In this document: in pieces, positions 1 to 10,105 of the stretch
Position numbering within the stretch: the first letter of the stretch is position 1
How the letters are laid out: each line of letters starts with the position of its first letter
Origin: an uncultured Pelagibacteraceae bacterium
GTDB taxonomy: Bacteria > Pseudomonadota > Alphaproteobacteria > Pelagibacterales > Pelagibacteraceae
Assembly (NCBI GenBank): GCA_902552705.1
Contig: CACDHZ010000003.1
Coordinates: forward strand, 1 to 64,000
DNA length: 64,000 bases
Direction of reading: 5' to 3'
Notes under the pieces: model-generated
Seen by the model: only the letters and a program-made list of their open reading frames with translations
Told to the model about the DNA's origin: nothing
Databases searched by the model: none
Translations under genes and position numbers: made by a program

Positions 1-1
1 A

Positions 2-580
2 AATGGTTTAGTCGAAGCAGAAAATGAGGATATAATTTTAATATCTGATGTAGATGAAATTCCTGATTTATCTAAAATAAATTTTAATAAGCTTGATGAA
101 AAGATAATCATATTTGAACAAAATATGTTTTACTACAAATTTAACTTACATTTGCCTGATTTAATTTGGGGAGGTACAAAAGGCTGCAAAAAAAAACACT
201 TAATCAATCCACAGTGGCTTAGAAATATAAAAAATAGGGGATATTCTTTTTTTAGAATAGATGCATTGTTTTCAAAAATAAAATATATGAGTGTAAAAAT
301 TATCAATAATGGTGGCTGGCATTTTACAAATATCAAAACTGCAGAAGAAATTGAACATAAATTAAAATCTTATTTGCACCATAGAGAATTTGATGTAAAT
401 CCGTTATCAGTAAATCAGATAAATGAGATCATAAAAGAAAAAAAAGCAATTTATGATTTAAATGTTGATAAATCTGTGAGTAAAATAGGAAGTGGAAAAA
501 AATTAGAAAAATTTGAAACTAATAAACTTCCAATTTATATTCAGCAAAATTTAAATAATCTAAAAGAATGGATAGATTAA
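2..580 (+). CDS. Glycosyltransferase family 17-like protein, 5'-truncated by window edge
   Basis: The frame is open upstream of the listed ATG at 125 to the window edge (NGLVEAENEDIILISDVDEIPDLSKINF...); the SDVDEIP metal-binding-type motif and the GGWHFTNIKTAEEIEHKLKSYLHHREFD block resemble GT17. Confidence 0.75.
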   Translation, partial: NGLVEAENEDIILISDVDEIPDLSKINFNKLDEKIIIFEQNMFYYKFNLHLPDLIWGGTKGCKKKHLINPQWLRNIKNRGYSFFRIDALFSKIKYMSVKIINNGGWHFTNIKTAEEIEHKLKSYLHHREFDVNPLSVNQINEIIKEKKAIYDLNVDKSVSKIGSGKKLEKFETNKLPIYIQQNLNNLKEWID

Positions 581-581
581 T

Positions 582-878
582 ATGAAAGCATATTGGATAG
601 CAAAGGTAAATGTTGATGACAATGAAGCATACGCAGAGTATGCTAAACGAGTTACACCAGCTTTAGCTAAATATAATGGGAAGTTTTTAGTTAGAGGTGG
701 AAAATTTGAAATTCTTGAGGGTAAAAATGAATATGAAAGAAATGTAGTGGTAGAATTTCCTTCAATTGATATTGCTAGAAAATTTTATAATTCAAAAGAG
801 TATCAAAAAGCTAAATCTTTTAGAGATGGAAAAGCAGACTTTAATGCTATTATTATTGAGGGCGTCAATACTGAATAG
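582..878 (+). CDS. DUF1330 family protein
   Basis: 98 aa; MKAYWIAKVNVDDNEAYAEYAKRVTPALAKYNGKFLVRGG...VVVEFPSIDIARKFYNSKEYQKAKSFR is typical of DUF1330. Confidence 0.85.
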   Translation: MKAYWIAKVNVDDNEAYAEYAKRVTPALAKYNGKFLVRGGKFEILEGKNEYERNVVVEFPSIDIARKFYNSKEYQKAKSFRDGKADFNAIIIEGVNTE

Positions 879-1500
879 GCTCAGGGTCTATACTTCTCCA
901 CAAATACCAAGTTGCAACTGAACAATAAGGAGTAAATCTTTTATTTAATAACTTTACATAATTTGGTGGAGGTAAATATTTTTTCTTATAATTTTTTGAA
1001 ATTCCTCTTAAAAGACCAATATCTTGAATAGGCCAAATATTTGGTCGATTATAAGTAAATAATAGAATCATTTCAGCTGACCATCTACCTATTTGTCTTA
1101 AATTTGATAAATAAATAATTGCCTCCTCATCAGACATTTTATTAATTAATCTAGGATTAAATGATTTATTTAAAATTTGTTTAGCTAAACTTTTTATTCC
1201 TTTTACTTTTTGTTTGCTTAAACCACAGCTTTTTAATTGATCAAAAGAAAGTTTTGATACCATTTTTGCGTTAATTTTGTTCTTACATTTTTTTTTAAAT
1301 TTTAAAAAAACAGAATTTGCTGCTGCAACACTAATTTGTTGCCCAATTATGCTTTTACATAATGAAAAAAAAATATCTTTTCTAGATGTTAAGATTGTTT
1401 CAGAAGGAGAATTATATTTTTTAATTAAAATAGACATAACTTTATCTTTTTTTGACAAATATTTTTTTGCTTTACTCCAATACTTTGGTGTTTTACTCAT
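865..1500 (-). CDS. DNA-3-methyladenine glycosylase II (HhH-GPD family)
   Basis: IIGQQISVAAANSVFLKF... LRQIGRWSAEMILLFTYNRPNIWPIQDIGL, AlkA-like helix-hairpin-helix with catalytic Asp. Confidence 0.85.
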   Translation of the reverse strand: MSKTPKYWSKAKKYLSKKDKVMSILIKKYNSPSETILTSRKDIFFSLCKSIIGQQISVAAANSVFLKFKKKCKNKINAKMVSKLSFDQLKSCGLSKQKVKGIKSLAKQILNKSFNPRLINKMSDEEAIIYLSNLRQIGRWSAEMILLFTYNRPNIWPIQDIGLLRGISKNYKKKYLPPPNYVKLLNKRFTPYCSVATWYLWRSIDPEPIQY

Positions 1501-2377
1501 GTCTTGTATTCGATGGTATTTTTTCTTTATGGTAAATTTCTCTTCTAAGAATAATTAAAGAAGAGGTGACTACTAATAATGCACCTAATAATGTTTTGAT
1601 TGTGGGAATTTCATCCCAAATTAAATATCCAAAAAATATACCAAAGACTAAAGCTAAATATTTTAAAGGTGATACAAGTGAAACTTCAGATAATTTAAAT
1701 GACTGACTAAGCCATAAATTTGCAGCACCTCCCAAAAGCCCAAGCATACACAATAATAATAAATCATTCATTTGTGGCATTATCCAACCAAAAGGTATTG
1801 TGAATAAACTTACCAAAGTGATCGCAGCCGAAAAATTTAAAGAAATTAACCACACAGGTTCTGTCGTTGATAGTTTTCTTATTAAAATTGCTACATAAGA
1901 TAACCCTAAACAAAATATAATTGGATAAACATAATAAATATTTAATGATTGGTAACCTGGTTCAGTGATTACGATTATACCTACAAAACCAATTAATACT
2001 GCAAGCCATCTGTAAAAACCTACTTTTTCATTTAACATAAATATTGAAAAAATTGTTGTAAAAATTGGAGCAGCGAAAGAAATACTTACAACAGTTGCTA
2101 ATGGTAAATTTCTTAAAGCTACAAATATTGCAAGTAAGGCTATCAATCCAAAAAAACTTCTCAAAAAATGTAAACCTGCCCTTTTTGTGTAATAAAAATT
2201 TTTAATTCTATTTTTTGGCATTATTAAAAAATAAAGTAGCAATCCAAAAAATCCTCTAAAAAATAATACTTGTCCTAAAGGATAATATTCAGACCATTTA
2301 ACGATTAAATCCATAATAGAAAATGCACATACGGACATAAACATGTACAAAAAGCCTAATTGATTTTTTGAAAACAT
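1493..2377 (-). CDS. EamA/DMT family transporter
   Basis: 294 aa, about 10 hydrophobic segments, two EamA-like repeats. Confidence 0.85.
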   Translation of the reverse strand: MFSKNQLGFLYMFMSVCAFSIMDLIVKWSEYYPLGQVLFFRGFFGLLLYFLIMPKNRIKNFYYTKRAGLHFLRSFFGLIALLAIFVALRNLPLATVVSISFAAPIFTTIFSIFMLNEKVGFYRWLAVLIGFVGIIVITEPGYQSLNIYYVYPIIFCLGLSYVAILIRKLSTTEPVWLISLNFSAAITLVSLFTIPFGWIMPQMNDLLLLCMLGLLGGAANLWLSQSFKLSEVSLVSPLKYLALVFGIFFGYLIWDEIPTIKTLLGALLVVTSSLIILRREIYHKEKIPSNTRHE

Positions 2378-2412
2378 AAGAATAATTTGTAGATTAAATT
2401 AAAGTATAATCA

Positions 2413-2856
2413 ATGGAAATTGCAATTTTAGCATTAGGATGTTTTTGGGGACCAGAAATTAGGTTTAGTAAACTTGAAGGAATTGTAAAAACTGAGGTTG
2501 GTTATTGTGGAGGCAATAATAAAGATACAAATTACAAAGAAGTTTGTACTGGAAAAACAAATCATGCAGAAGTTGTTAAATTGGAATTTGATCCAAATAT
2601 TATTTCTTATGAAAAAATTTTAGAATTCTTTTTTGAAATACATGATCCAACGACTTTAAACTCTCAAGGTCCAGATATTGGAACTCAGTATAGAAGTGAA
2701 ATTTTTTATTTAAACGATAAACAAAAATCTATTGCCGAAAAAGTTAAAAAAAAAGTTAATGAAGAAATGGGTGGAAAGGTAGTAACCAATATAACTTTAT
2801 CTAAAAACTACTGTCCAGCTGAAGAATACCATCAAAGATATTTAGAAAAAAGATAA
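2413..2856 (+). CDS. msrA: Peptide-methionine (S)-S-oxide reductase MsrA
   Basis: GCFWGPE active-site motif, EVGYCGG, HAEVVKLEFDP, IGTQYRSEIFY, AEEYHQRYLEK. Confidence 0.92.
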   Translation: MEIAILALGCFWGPEIRFSKLEGIVKTEVGYCGGNNKDTNYKEVCTGKTNHAEVVKLEFDPNIISYEKILEFFFEIHDPTTLNSQGPDIGTQYRSEIFYLNDKQKSIAEKVKKKVNEEMGGKVVTNITLSKNYCPAEEYHQRYLEKR

Positions 2857-2857
2857 T

Positions 2858-3670
2858 ATGTCTTTAGTAACAACTAAATGGTTAAAGGACAATTTAAATA
2901 AGGTAAAAATTATTGACTCATCTTGGCATATGCCTCAAACAAAAAGAAATGGTTTTGAGGAGTATAAAAAACAACATATTCAAAATACTATTTTTTTTGA
3001 CATAGATAAAAATTCAAAACAAAATACAGATTTACCTCATATGCTAACTGACAAAAATTCATGGGAAAATATTGTATCTGAAATGGGAATAAACAATGAA
3101 GATAAAATAATTATTTATGACAATTCAGATGTTATAAGTTCATGCAGATGTTGGTATAATTTTATTTATTTTGGTCATAATCCAAATCTAGTCCATGTTT
3201 TAGATGGTGGCTTGAAAAAATGGATTAGTGAAAATAATCCAATAACAAACAATTTAACTGAGATTAAAAAAAGTAATTATATTGCTAATGAAAAAAAACA
3301 GCTGGTAAAAAATAAAGCTGAAATAGACAAAAATATTTCTAAAAAAGAATTTATAGTTATTGATGCTAGAAGCAAAGATAGATTTGAAGGTAAAGTCACT
3401 GAACCAAGAAAAGGTTTAAGAAGTGGATCAATTAAAAATTCATTTTGTTTGCCTTACTCTGACCTAATAAATCCTGATAGAACTTTTGTTAATAATGATA
3501 AAATTTTAGAGAAATTCAAATCTATTAAATGTGACCTAAATAAAAATCTTACATTTTCATGTGGTTCAGGTATAACTGCATCTGTTTTAGCTCTTGCTTA
3601 TTCTTTAATAGATAATAAATATAACCCTACAATTTACGATGGTTCATGGAGTGAATATGGAAAATTTTAA
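2858..3670 (+). CDS. sseA: 3-mercaptopyruvate sulfurtransferase (tandem rhodanese)
   Basis: Two rhodanese domains; active-site loop CGSGITA as in mercaptopyruvate sulfurtransferases. Confidence 0.88.
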   Translation: MSLVTTKWLKDNLNKVKIIDSSWHMPQTKRNGFEEYKKQHIQNTIFFDIDKNSKQNTDLPHMLTDKNSWENIVSEMGINNEDKIIIYDNSDVISSCRCWYNFIYFGHNPNLVHVLDGGLKKWISENNPITNNLTEIKKSNYIANEKKQLVKNKAEIDKNISKKEFIVIDARSKDRFEGKVTEPRKGLRSGSIKNSFCLPYSDLINPDRTFVNNDKILEKFKSIKCDLNKNLTFSCGSGITASVLALAYSLIDNKYNPTIYDGSWSEYGKF

Positions 3671-3673
3671 TTT

Positions 3674-4543
3674 ATGAAAAGATCAACTAAAATTACATCT
3701 ATAATAATAACATTTTTTTTAATCATAGCTATCGTTGTAATTGGTAGAATGATGATTGGAAATCATTTTGCAAAAAAATTTAGTAAAAGACCACCCCCAG
3801 GAATCATCGTAACAGAAGTTATTGAAATTGATTTTTCTGAAAAAATTCAAAGCTTTGGGACAGCTATTTCTAAAAAAAATGAATCATTTAGAATCAAAAG
3901 AAGTGACCTGATTAAAGAATTAGACCTTAAAGAATATGTAAAAAAAGGAGAAATAATAGTAAAACTAAATAATAGAGATATTATCGCTCCTTTCAGTGGT
4001 GTTCTAGGTTATAGAGGTATAACAGGAGATATTTTAGACTCCAATAACTCCATTATTATTACTTTGGATGATAACTCAGTTATTTATTCAGATTTAAAAA
4101 TTCCAGAAATTTTTGCTAATGAAATTAAAAAAGGATTACCTATTACGGCTAGATTTTCAGGTAATAAAACCAAAGTTTACAAAGGAACAGTTTCTGCAGT
4201 TTCAAGTAGAATAAATGCAGAAACTAGAAGTCTTTTAATAAGGGTTAAGATCGATAATGAGGATGCTGGTTTAATTCCTGGCTCACTTTTAGAGGTCACA
4301 GTAAATTATAATAAAAGAAATTCTCTTGGAATACCGGATACAAGTATAATGTTAGAGGGAGAAAAAATATACGTTTACAAAGTATCAGATGAAAATATTG
4401 CTAATAAAACAGAAATTAAAATTGGAATAAGAAATGCTGGCTATGTTGAAGTTCTATCTGGATTAATTGAAGGAGAAAGTATTGTTGCAGAAGGGCTAAA
4501 AAAAGTTAGGCCAAGAGGTAAAATTAAACCGATTAAAAGATAA
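3674..4543 (+). CDS. RND efflux periplasmic adaptor (MFP), apparently hairpin-less
   Basis: N-terminal TM; lipoyl/beta-barrel motifs VKKGEIIVKLNNRDIIAPFSGVLG... IVAEGLKKVRPRGKIKP; directly upstream of RND permease. Confidence 0.85.
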   Translation: MKRSTKITSIIITFFLIIAIVVIGRMMIGNHFAKKFSKRPPPGIIVTEVIEIDFSEKIQSFGTAISKKNESFRIKRSDLIKELDLKEYVKKGEIIVKLNNRDIIAPFSGVLGYRGITGDILDSNNSIIITLDDNSVIYSDLKIPEIFANEIKKGLPITARFSGNKTKVYKGTVSAVSSRINAETRSLLIRVKIDNEDAGLIPGSLLEVTVNYNKRNSLGIPDTSIMLEGEKIYVYKVSDENIANKTEIKIGIRNAGYVEVLSGLIEGESIVAEGLKKVRPRGKIKPIKR

Positions 4544-7500
4544 TGTATATAACTGACGTTAGTATAAGAAGACCGGTTGTTGCTTGGGTAATGTCCCTTA
4601 TATTAATTGTATTTGGTATATTTGTATTTTCTGAATTACCTGTAAGAGAATTACCTAATGGATTACAACCACCTGTTGTCCAAATCAAAGTAGATTATAA
4701 ATCTGCATCAGCTCCAATTATTGATCAAGAAGTAACACAAGTTATTGAAGACGTTGTTGGTGGTGCAGAAGGAATTAAAAATATTGATTCATCATCTGAA
4801 AATGGTAGCAGCACGATTAATGTAGAATTTAATACTGATATTAATTTAGACAATGCTGCTAATGATATAAGAGAAAGAGTTGCAAGAATAGTTGACAATT
4901 TGCCAAGTGAAGCAAATGCACCTCAAATATTAAAACAAGCAGCTGGATTTTCAACTACTATGTGGATATCGGTTACTTCATCAACTTGGAATGATTTAGA
5001 ACTAGGAGATTATACTGAAAGATATCTAGTTGATCAATTTTCAAGTGTCAAAAATGTAGGAAGAATTAGAACCGGAGGTTTAAGAGACTTAAGTGTAAGA
5101 GTATGGATTAATCCAATTAAACTAGCAGCTAACAATTTAACTATTCAAGAAGTTGAGGCCGCACTCAGAAAAGAAAATATTAGTTTGCCAGCTGGCACTC
5201 TGGAGGCAAATAATATTGATTTAACCTTAAATTTAGACAAATCCTACAATAACATTGATAAACTAAAACAACTTCCAATTAAAAAAAACAAAAGTAATAT
5301 TGTAAGACTGTCAGATATTTCAAACGTTGAATTTGGACCAGTATCTGAAAAAACTCTTTTTAAAGCACAAACAAAAAATACATTAAATCAGAAAACTGTT
5401 GGAATTGGTATTTATGCAAAAAGTGGTGCTTCTACTGTTGAATTATCTAAAGATATTCGAAAAAAAATAGTTGAAGTTAAAAAAACATTGCCTGAAGGTA
5501 TTGATATGGAAGTTGCTTTTGATAGAGCAACTTATGTTGGCACAGCAATAAAGGAAGTATACAAAACCTTAATAATTGCATTTATATTAGTTATTGCAAT
5601 CATTTACTTATTTTTAGGTAATTTAAAAGCTGTAATAGTTCCAGCTGTTGCTTTACCTGTAAGTTTAATAGCATCTTTTCTAGGAATTTATTTATTTGGT
5701 CTATCAATAAATATATTTGTTCTTTTAAGTTTTATTTTAGCAATAGGGATTATAACTGACGACTCTGTTATCATGACTGATGCAATATATAGACGCATTG
5801 AAAATGGAGAATCTTCATTATTAGCCGCATATAAAGGTTCAAAACAAATTAGTTTTGCAATAATAGCTACAACCTTAATCTTGGTTGCAGTATTTCTACC
5901 ATTAATTTTTATTGATGGAATTGCTGGAACTCTTTTTAGAGAAACAGCTATAGCATTATCTTTTTCAATCATAGTATCTTCATTCGTAGCTCTAACTTTG
6001 TCACCAATGTTAGGAAGTAAATTTTTGATTAAAAAACCAAAACAAAATTTTTTTATTCTAAAATTCGATAAATTTTTCAAAGCTTTTTCAAAATTCTACC
6101 AAGAAACCCTTTTATTTTGGCTTAATAAAAAAAATATAGTTATCTCATTTCTAATTTTAATAATTATTGGATCTAGCTTATTGTATAAGTTTACAAAGAA
6201 AGAATTATTACCTATGGAAGATAGAGGGGTTTATCTTGTTCTTGGTTTTACTGATGAAGGTAGTTCCTTTGAGTATACGGAAAAAAGGGCTGAGGATGTA
6301 GAAAAACGATTAATCCCTTTACTTCAAGCTGAAAATAGTCCTTACAAAAGATTTATAATGAGAGTACCAGGATTTGGAACTAATAAAAATTCTTTTAATA
6401 GTTTTATAATTATTGCCTTACTAGATGATTGGAAAAATAGAAAACAAGATTCACAATCGGTAATGAGGCAAGCAATCGGTAAAATTGTTACAGTGCCAGA
6501 AACGGTTGCCTTTCCTATATCCCCTCAATCCATAAGAGTGTCCAGCTATAACAAACCAGTTCAAATGGCTCTATTAGGTAATAGTTATGAAGAGCTTGAA
6601 AAAAAACAAAATGAAATAATTTCAAAATTAAGAAAAAACAAAAATTTATCTAGGATAGAGTCTGATTATTCACGAAATAAACCAGAAATAAAATTATCAA
6701 TTAATAAAAATAAAGCTAAAGATCTAGGAGTTTCAACAGAGTCAATCGGAAAAACTCTAGAAACTCTATATGGTGGTAAAACTGTAACTAAATTCAACAA
6801 ATTAGGAAAAGAATATCCTATTATTCTCCAACAATATTTAGTTGATAGGAGAAGCAAAGAAGGTTTAACAAAAATTTTTGTAAGATCAAATACTACAGGT
6901 AAGCTTATCTCATTAGCAAATTTAGTTGAATTTAAAGAAGAGGGATCAGCAAAGAAATTAGCAAGATATAACAGACAAAGAGCTGTCACAATATCAGCAA
7001 ATATATCTGAAGATTATACTCTTACAGAGGCAATTGAATATCTAGAACAAACTTTATCTGAATCTGAAATTAAAAATCAAATCGCATGGAAAGGAAAATC
7101 TGAAGAATTAAAAGAAACTAGTAATGAATTATTTATCATTTTTGGTTTGGCTCTATTGACCGCCTATTTGGTTATGGCTGCAACTTTCAACTCATTTATT
7201 CATCCATTTATAATAATATTAACTGTTCCGCTTGCTTTATTTGGTGGTTTAATATTCATACTATTTTTAAATAGTTCTATTAATATTTTTTCACAAATTG
7301 CTCTTGTAATATTAATCGGAATCTCTACTAAAAATAGTATTCTAATTGTTGATTATGCTAATCAATTAAGAGCTGCAGGTAAAAATATAGAATTATCAAT
7401 CAAAGAAGCATGTGATCTTAGATTTAGACCAATTATGATGACTTCCATTAGTACTATGATTGCTATGATACCACTTGTAATAGGAAATATTGGACCAGGT

Positions 7501-7665
7501 GCTGGGGAATCTTCTAGATTAGCTGTAGGAGCTACAATTTTAGGAGGAATGATTATTTCTACATTCTTTACATTATATGTAACTCCAACTATGTATTTAG
7601 CTCTTGCTAAAAATACTAAAAGAATCGACTCTGTTGATATTGAACTAAAAAAACAGTTACGTTAA
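4543..7665 (+). CDS. RND (HAE1-like) efflux permease
   Basis: 1040 aa; MYITDVSIRRPVVAWVMSLILIVFGIFVF, PVSLIASFLGIYLFGLSINIFVLLSFILAIGIITDDSVIMTDAI, C-terminal FRPIMMTSISTMIAMIPL. Confidence 0.95.
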   Translation: MYITDVSIRRPVVAWVMSLILIVFGIFVFSELPVRELPNGLQPPVVQIKVDYKSASAPIIDQEVTQVIEDVVGGAEGIKNIDSSSENGSSTINVEFNTDINLDNAANDIRERVARIVDNLPSEANAPQILKQAAGFSTTMWISVTSSTWNDLELGDYTERYLVDQFSSVKNVGRIRTGGLRDLSVRVWINPIKLAANNLTIQEVEAALRKENISLPAGTLEANNIDLTLNLDKSYNNIDKLKQLPIKKNKSNIVRLSDISNVEFGPVSEKTLFKAQTKNTLNQKTVGIGIYAKSGASTVELSKDIRKKIVEVKKTLPEGIDMEVAFDRATYVGTAIKEVYKTLIIAFILVIAIIYLFLGNLKAVIVPAVALPVSLIASFLGIYLFGLSINIFVLLSFILAIGIITDDSVIMTDAIYRRIENGESSLLAAYKGSKQISFAIIATTLILVAVFLPLIFIDGIAGTLFRETAIALSFSIIVSSFVALTLSPMLGSKFLIKKPKQNFFILKFDKFFKAFSKFYQETLLFWLNKKNIVISFLILIIIGSSLLYKFTKKELLPMEDRGVYLVLGFTDEGSSFEYTEKRAEDVEKRLIPLLQAENSPYKRFIMRVPGFGTNKNSFNSFIIIALLDDWKNRKQDSQSVMRQAIGKIVTVPETVAFPISPQSIRVSSYNKPVQMALLGNSYEELEKKQNEIISKLRKNKNLSRIESDYSRNKPEIKLSINKNKAKDLGVSTESIGKTLETLYGGKTVTKFNKLGKEYPIILQQYLVDRRSKEGLTKIFVRSNTTGKLISLANLVEFKEEGSAKKLARYNRQRAVTISANISEDYTLTEAIEYLEQTLSESEIKNQIAWKGKSEELKETSNELFIIFGLALLTAYLVMAATFNSFIHPFIIILTVPLALFGGLIFILFLNSSINIFSQIALVILIGISTKNSILIVDYANQLRAAGKNIELSIKEACDLRFRPIMMTSISTMIAMIPLVIGNIGPGAGESSRLAVGATILGGMIISTFFTLYVTPTMYLALAKNTKRIDSVDIELKKQLR

Positions 7666-8261
7666 AAAATTATATATTTATTTTTATTTAATCTCTTCTC
7701 ACATTTTTTTAGTTGCAATCTATATTTATCAGATTGATTTTTGACTTTTTTTGCTAATTTAATTACTTTTTGATTATTTCTATAATCTTTATAAGCACCC
7801 CAGCCCTCATGGTAAGCTATATATTGTCTAAATGCATCTTTCATGGAAATTTTTAAAATAGAATTTGATTTATCTGTATACCATCCAATAAAATCTACAC
7901 TATCTTTAAACCTTGTCCTTGTCGCTAATGTATTTCCAGTTTCATTTTTATATTGTTCCCATGTTCCTTTAACAGCTTGTGAATAACCAAAGGAACTTGA
8001 GGGTCTTTTAAATGGAATAATTTTAAATATCTTTTGTCTTGCTGGTTTTGCCAACCAATCAAAGTCTGATTCCATTTTAATTATTGCTAACTGAATATGA
8101 ATGGGTGTTCCCCATTTTTTTTCTGTCTTTTTTGCGTATTTGTACCATAAGTATCTTTCATTAAAAATTGAACAACTATCAGATGTATTTTTTGGTATCG
8201 AGGAACAAGCAGAAATAAACAAGATTAATAGAATTAAAAAAAAATTTAATTTTTTATACAT
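7662..8261 (-). CDS. Lipoprotein with lysozyme/SLT-like fold
   Basis: Lipobox-like FISAC; KWGTPIHIQLAIIKMESDFDW ... SSSFGYSQAVKGTWEQYKNETG ... YHEGWGAYK. Confidence 0.75.
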   Translation of the reverse strand: MYKKLNFFLILLILFISACSSIPKNTSDSCSIFNERYLWYKYAKKTEKKWGTPIHIQLAIIKMESDFDWLAKPARQKIFKIIPFKRPSSSFGYSQAVKGTWEQYKNETGNTLATRTRFKDSVDFIGWYTDKSNSILKISMKDAFRQYIAYHEGWGAYKDYRNNQKVIKLAKKVKNQSDKYRLQLKKCEKRLNKNKYIIF

Positions 8262-8640
8262 ATTTTTTTTTTATATTATATAAAATATAAATTACTAAAA
8301 CTCCTAAAAAATTACCTAATAAATCACTTAACTGAAACATTCTATTTGGAACAATATAATGAAATAATTCAAGTATAATTGACAGTAGGAATAAATATTT
8401 TACTAAAAAAAAATATTTTTTTTTATTCTGGTAAGCCAAAACTCCAAAAATTGATAAAATAGCAAAAGCATAAAAATGATTAGAAGAAATATAAAAAAAA
8501 TCACCAGTAACTTGAGGTTGTTTTGTCAAGTCATTGTAAAGAATATATCCAGATAAACTGCCAGGATATAAATAAAATAAAATTAATAATAAGTTAATAA
8601 AATGAAAAATTACTTTTAAAAACTTGTTTAATTTTATCAT
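8254..8640 (-). CDS. Small membrane protein, VanZ-like
   Basis: 128 aa, four hydrophobic segments; ILELFHYIVPNRMFQLSDLLGNFLGVLVIYILY resembles VanZ C-terminal pattern. Confidence 0.6.
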   Translation of the reverse strand: MIKLNKFLKVIFHFINLLLILFYLYPGSLSGYILYNDLTKQPQVTGDFFYISSNHFYAFAILSIFGVLAYQNKKKYFFLVKYLFLLSIILELFHYIVPNRMFQLSDLLGNFLGVLVIYILYNIKKKYV

Positions 8641-8692
8641 ATAATTTTTTTTATATATTTTATATTATTTATCAGTTATCAAAATAAATTAT

Positions 8693-9409
8693 ATGACACA
8701 TTTAATTTTAATTAGGCATGGACAAAGTGTATGGAACCTAGAGAAAAGGTTTACAGGTTGGGTTGATGTAGACCTCACTAGTATTGGTAAATTAGAAGCG
8801 TGTAAAGCTGGTGAGAGAATAAAAGAGCTAAATATTAAATTAGACTATTTCTATTCTTCATTTCAACTAAGAGCTATTAACACCTTAAAACTTATAAAAA
8901 ATACCTTAAGAAATAAAAATGAAATTATAAAAGCTTGGGAATTAAATGAAAGACATTATGGAAATTTAACTGGTTTAAATAAAGATGAAATGAAAAAAAA
9001 AATTGGTGAAAAAAAAATTTTAGAATTTCGAAGATCTTGGGATATCAGACCAGAACCTTTAAATAAAACTAGTCCCTATCACCCATTAAATATCAAAATA
9101 TATGAAAATATTCCAAAAAAAAATATTCCAAATACCGAATCCTTAGAGGATACTTATAATAGAGTAGTGCCCTATTATAAGAAAGAAATTGAAAGTAAAT
9201 TAAGTGATCAAAAAAGTATATTGATTTCAGCTCATGGAAATTCAATTAGAGCTTTATGCAAATATTTATTTAAACTAGATAACAAAAAAATATCCAATTT
9301 GGAAATACCTACTGGAAACCCTTTAATGATTCAACTTGATCAAAAATATAAAATAAAAAATTGTAAATATCTTATTAAAGAAAGGGCTAGGGACTTAATT
9401 ATTTTTTAA
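8693..9409 (+). CDS. gpmA: 2,3-bisphosphoglycerate-dependent phosphoglycerate mutase
   Basis: LILIRHGQSVWNLEKRFTGWVDVDLT; ELNERHYGNLTGLNK; ISAHGNSIRALCKYL. Confidence 0.93.
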   Translation: MTHLILIRHGQSVWNLEKRFTGWVDVDLTSIGKLEACKAGERIKELNIKLDYFYSSFQLRAINTLKLIKNTLRNKNEIIKAWELNERHYGNLTGLNKDEMKKKIGEKKILEFRRSWDIRPEPLNKTSPYHPLNIKIYENIPKKNIPNTESLEDTYNRVVPYYKKEIESKLSDQKSILISAHGNSIRALCKYLFKLDNKKISNLEIPTGNPLMIQLDQKYKIKNCKYLIKERARDLIIF

Positions 9410-10105
9410 TAATTTTTTATAAATATCAAGGTTAGTAAGATGTTTAAATTTATTTTCACTCTCAAAACCAGATAAGTTTTCTGATTTCATTAAATTATTC
9501 CATATTGTTGATATAGGAAAATTATAAGCTGGCATATCAAAATTACTATCACTAATTATTTTTTTATTGAGAATTTGACATCCCGTATAAATATAATCAT
9601 TCTCATTTTTTTTCGTTAATATATTTTTAACTAAATTAAAATCTCCCTTTAAATGTTTATCAAAACTAAGTTTTTTATCGACTACCAATAATATATTATT
9701 ATTTTTATTTAAAAAATAAAATTGGATCATTTTTTTTATAGTTTTTACATAACTTTGATCCCAAATTGTATCTGGATTAAAAATCAAAAAATGTTCTTCA
9801 GTCTTAGGAGATAATTTCATCATATTATAAATACCACCTCCTGTATCTAAAATCTCATCCCCATCTTCAACTATTTCAATTTCTATATTAAATTTTTTTT
9901 TTTTAATAAAATATTCAATTTTTTCTTTAAGATAAAAAGTATTTAATTTAATTTTTTCAATATTTAAATTTTTTATCAAATTAATAGTGTTTTCTAACAA
10001 AGTTAAATCATTTATTTCTAAAAGAGGTTTAGGAATTTTTAATGTAAGAGGATTTAGTCGTTTTCCATACCCAGCACACATTATAAATGCTGTATTAATT
10101 TTCAT
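9395..10105 (-). CDS. murU: Nucleotidyltransferase, probable N-acetylmuramate-1-phosphate uridylyltransferase
   Basis: AFIMCAGYGKRLNPLTLKIPKPLLEI signature; adjacent to amgK-like kinase. Confidence 0.8.
   Translation of the reverse strand: MKINTAFIMCAGYGKRLNPLTLKIPKPLLEINDLTLLENTINLIKNLNIEKIKLNTFYLKEKIEYFIKKKKFNIEIEIVEDGDEILDTGGGIYNMMKLSPKTEEHFLIFNPDTIWDQSYVKTIKKMIQFYFLNKNNNILLVVDKKLSFDKHLKGDFNLVKNILTKKNENDYIYTGCQILNKKIISDSNFDMPAYNFPISTIWNNLMKSENLSGFESENKFKHLTNLDIYKKLLKNN

Noticed and set aside
133-336. 67-aa minus-strand ORF
   Set aside because: Antisense to the GT17 reading frame, no recognisable domain.
1277-1558. 93-aa plus-strand ORF
   Set aside because: Antisense to the glycosylase and DMT transporter genes; low-complexity Phe/Lys-rich shadow ORF.
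5688-6080. 130-aa minus-strand ORF
   Set aside because: Antisense to conserved RND permease sequence.
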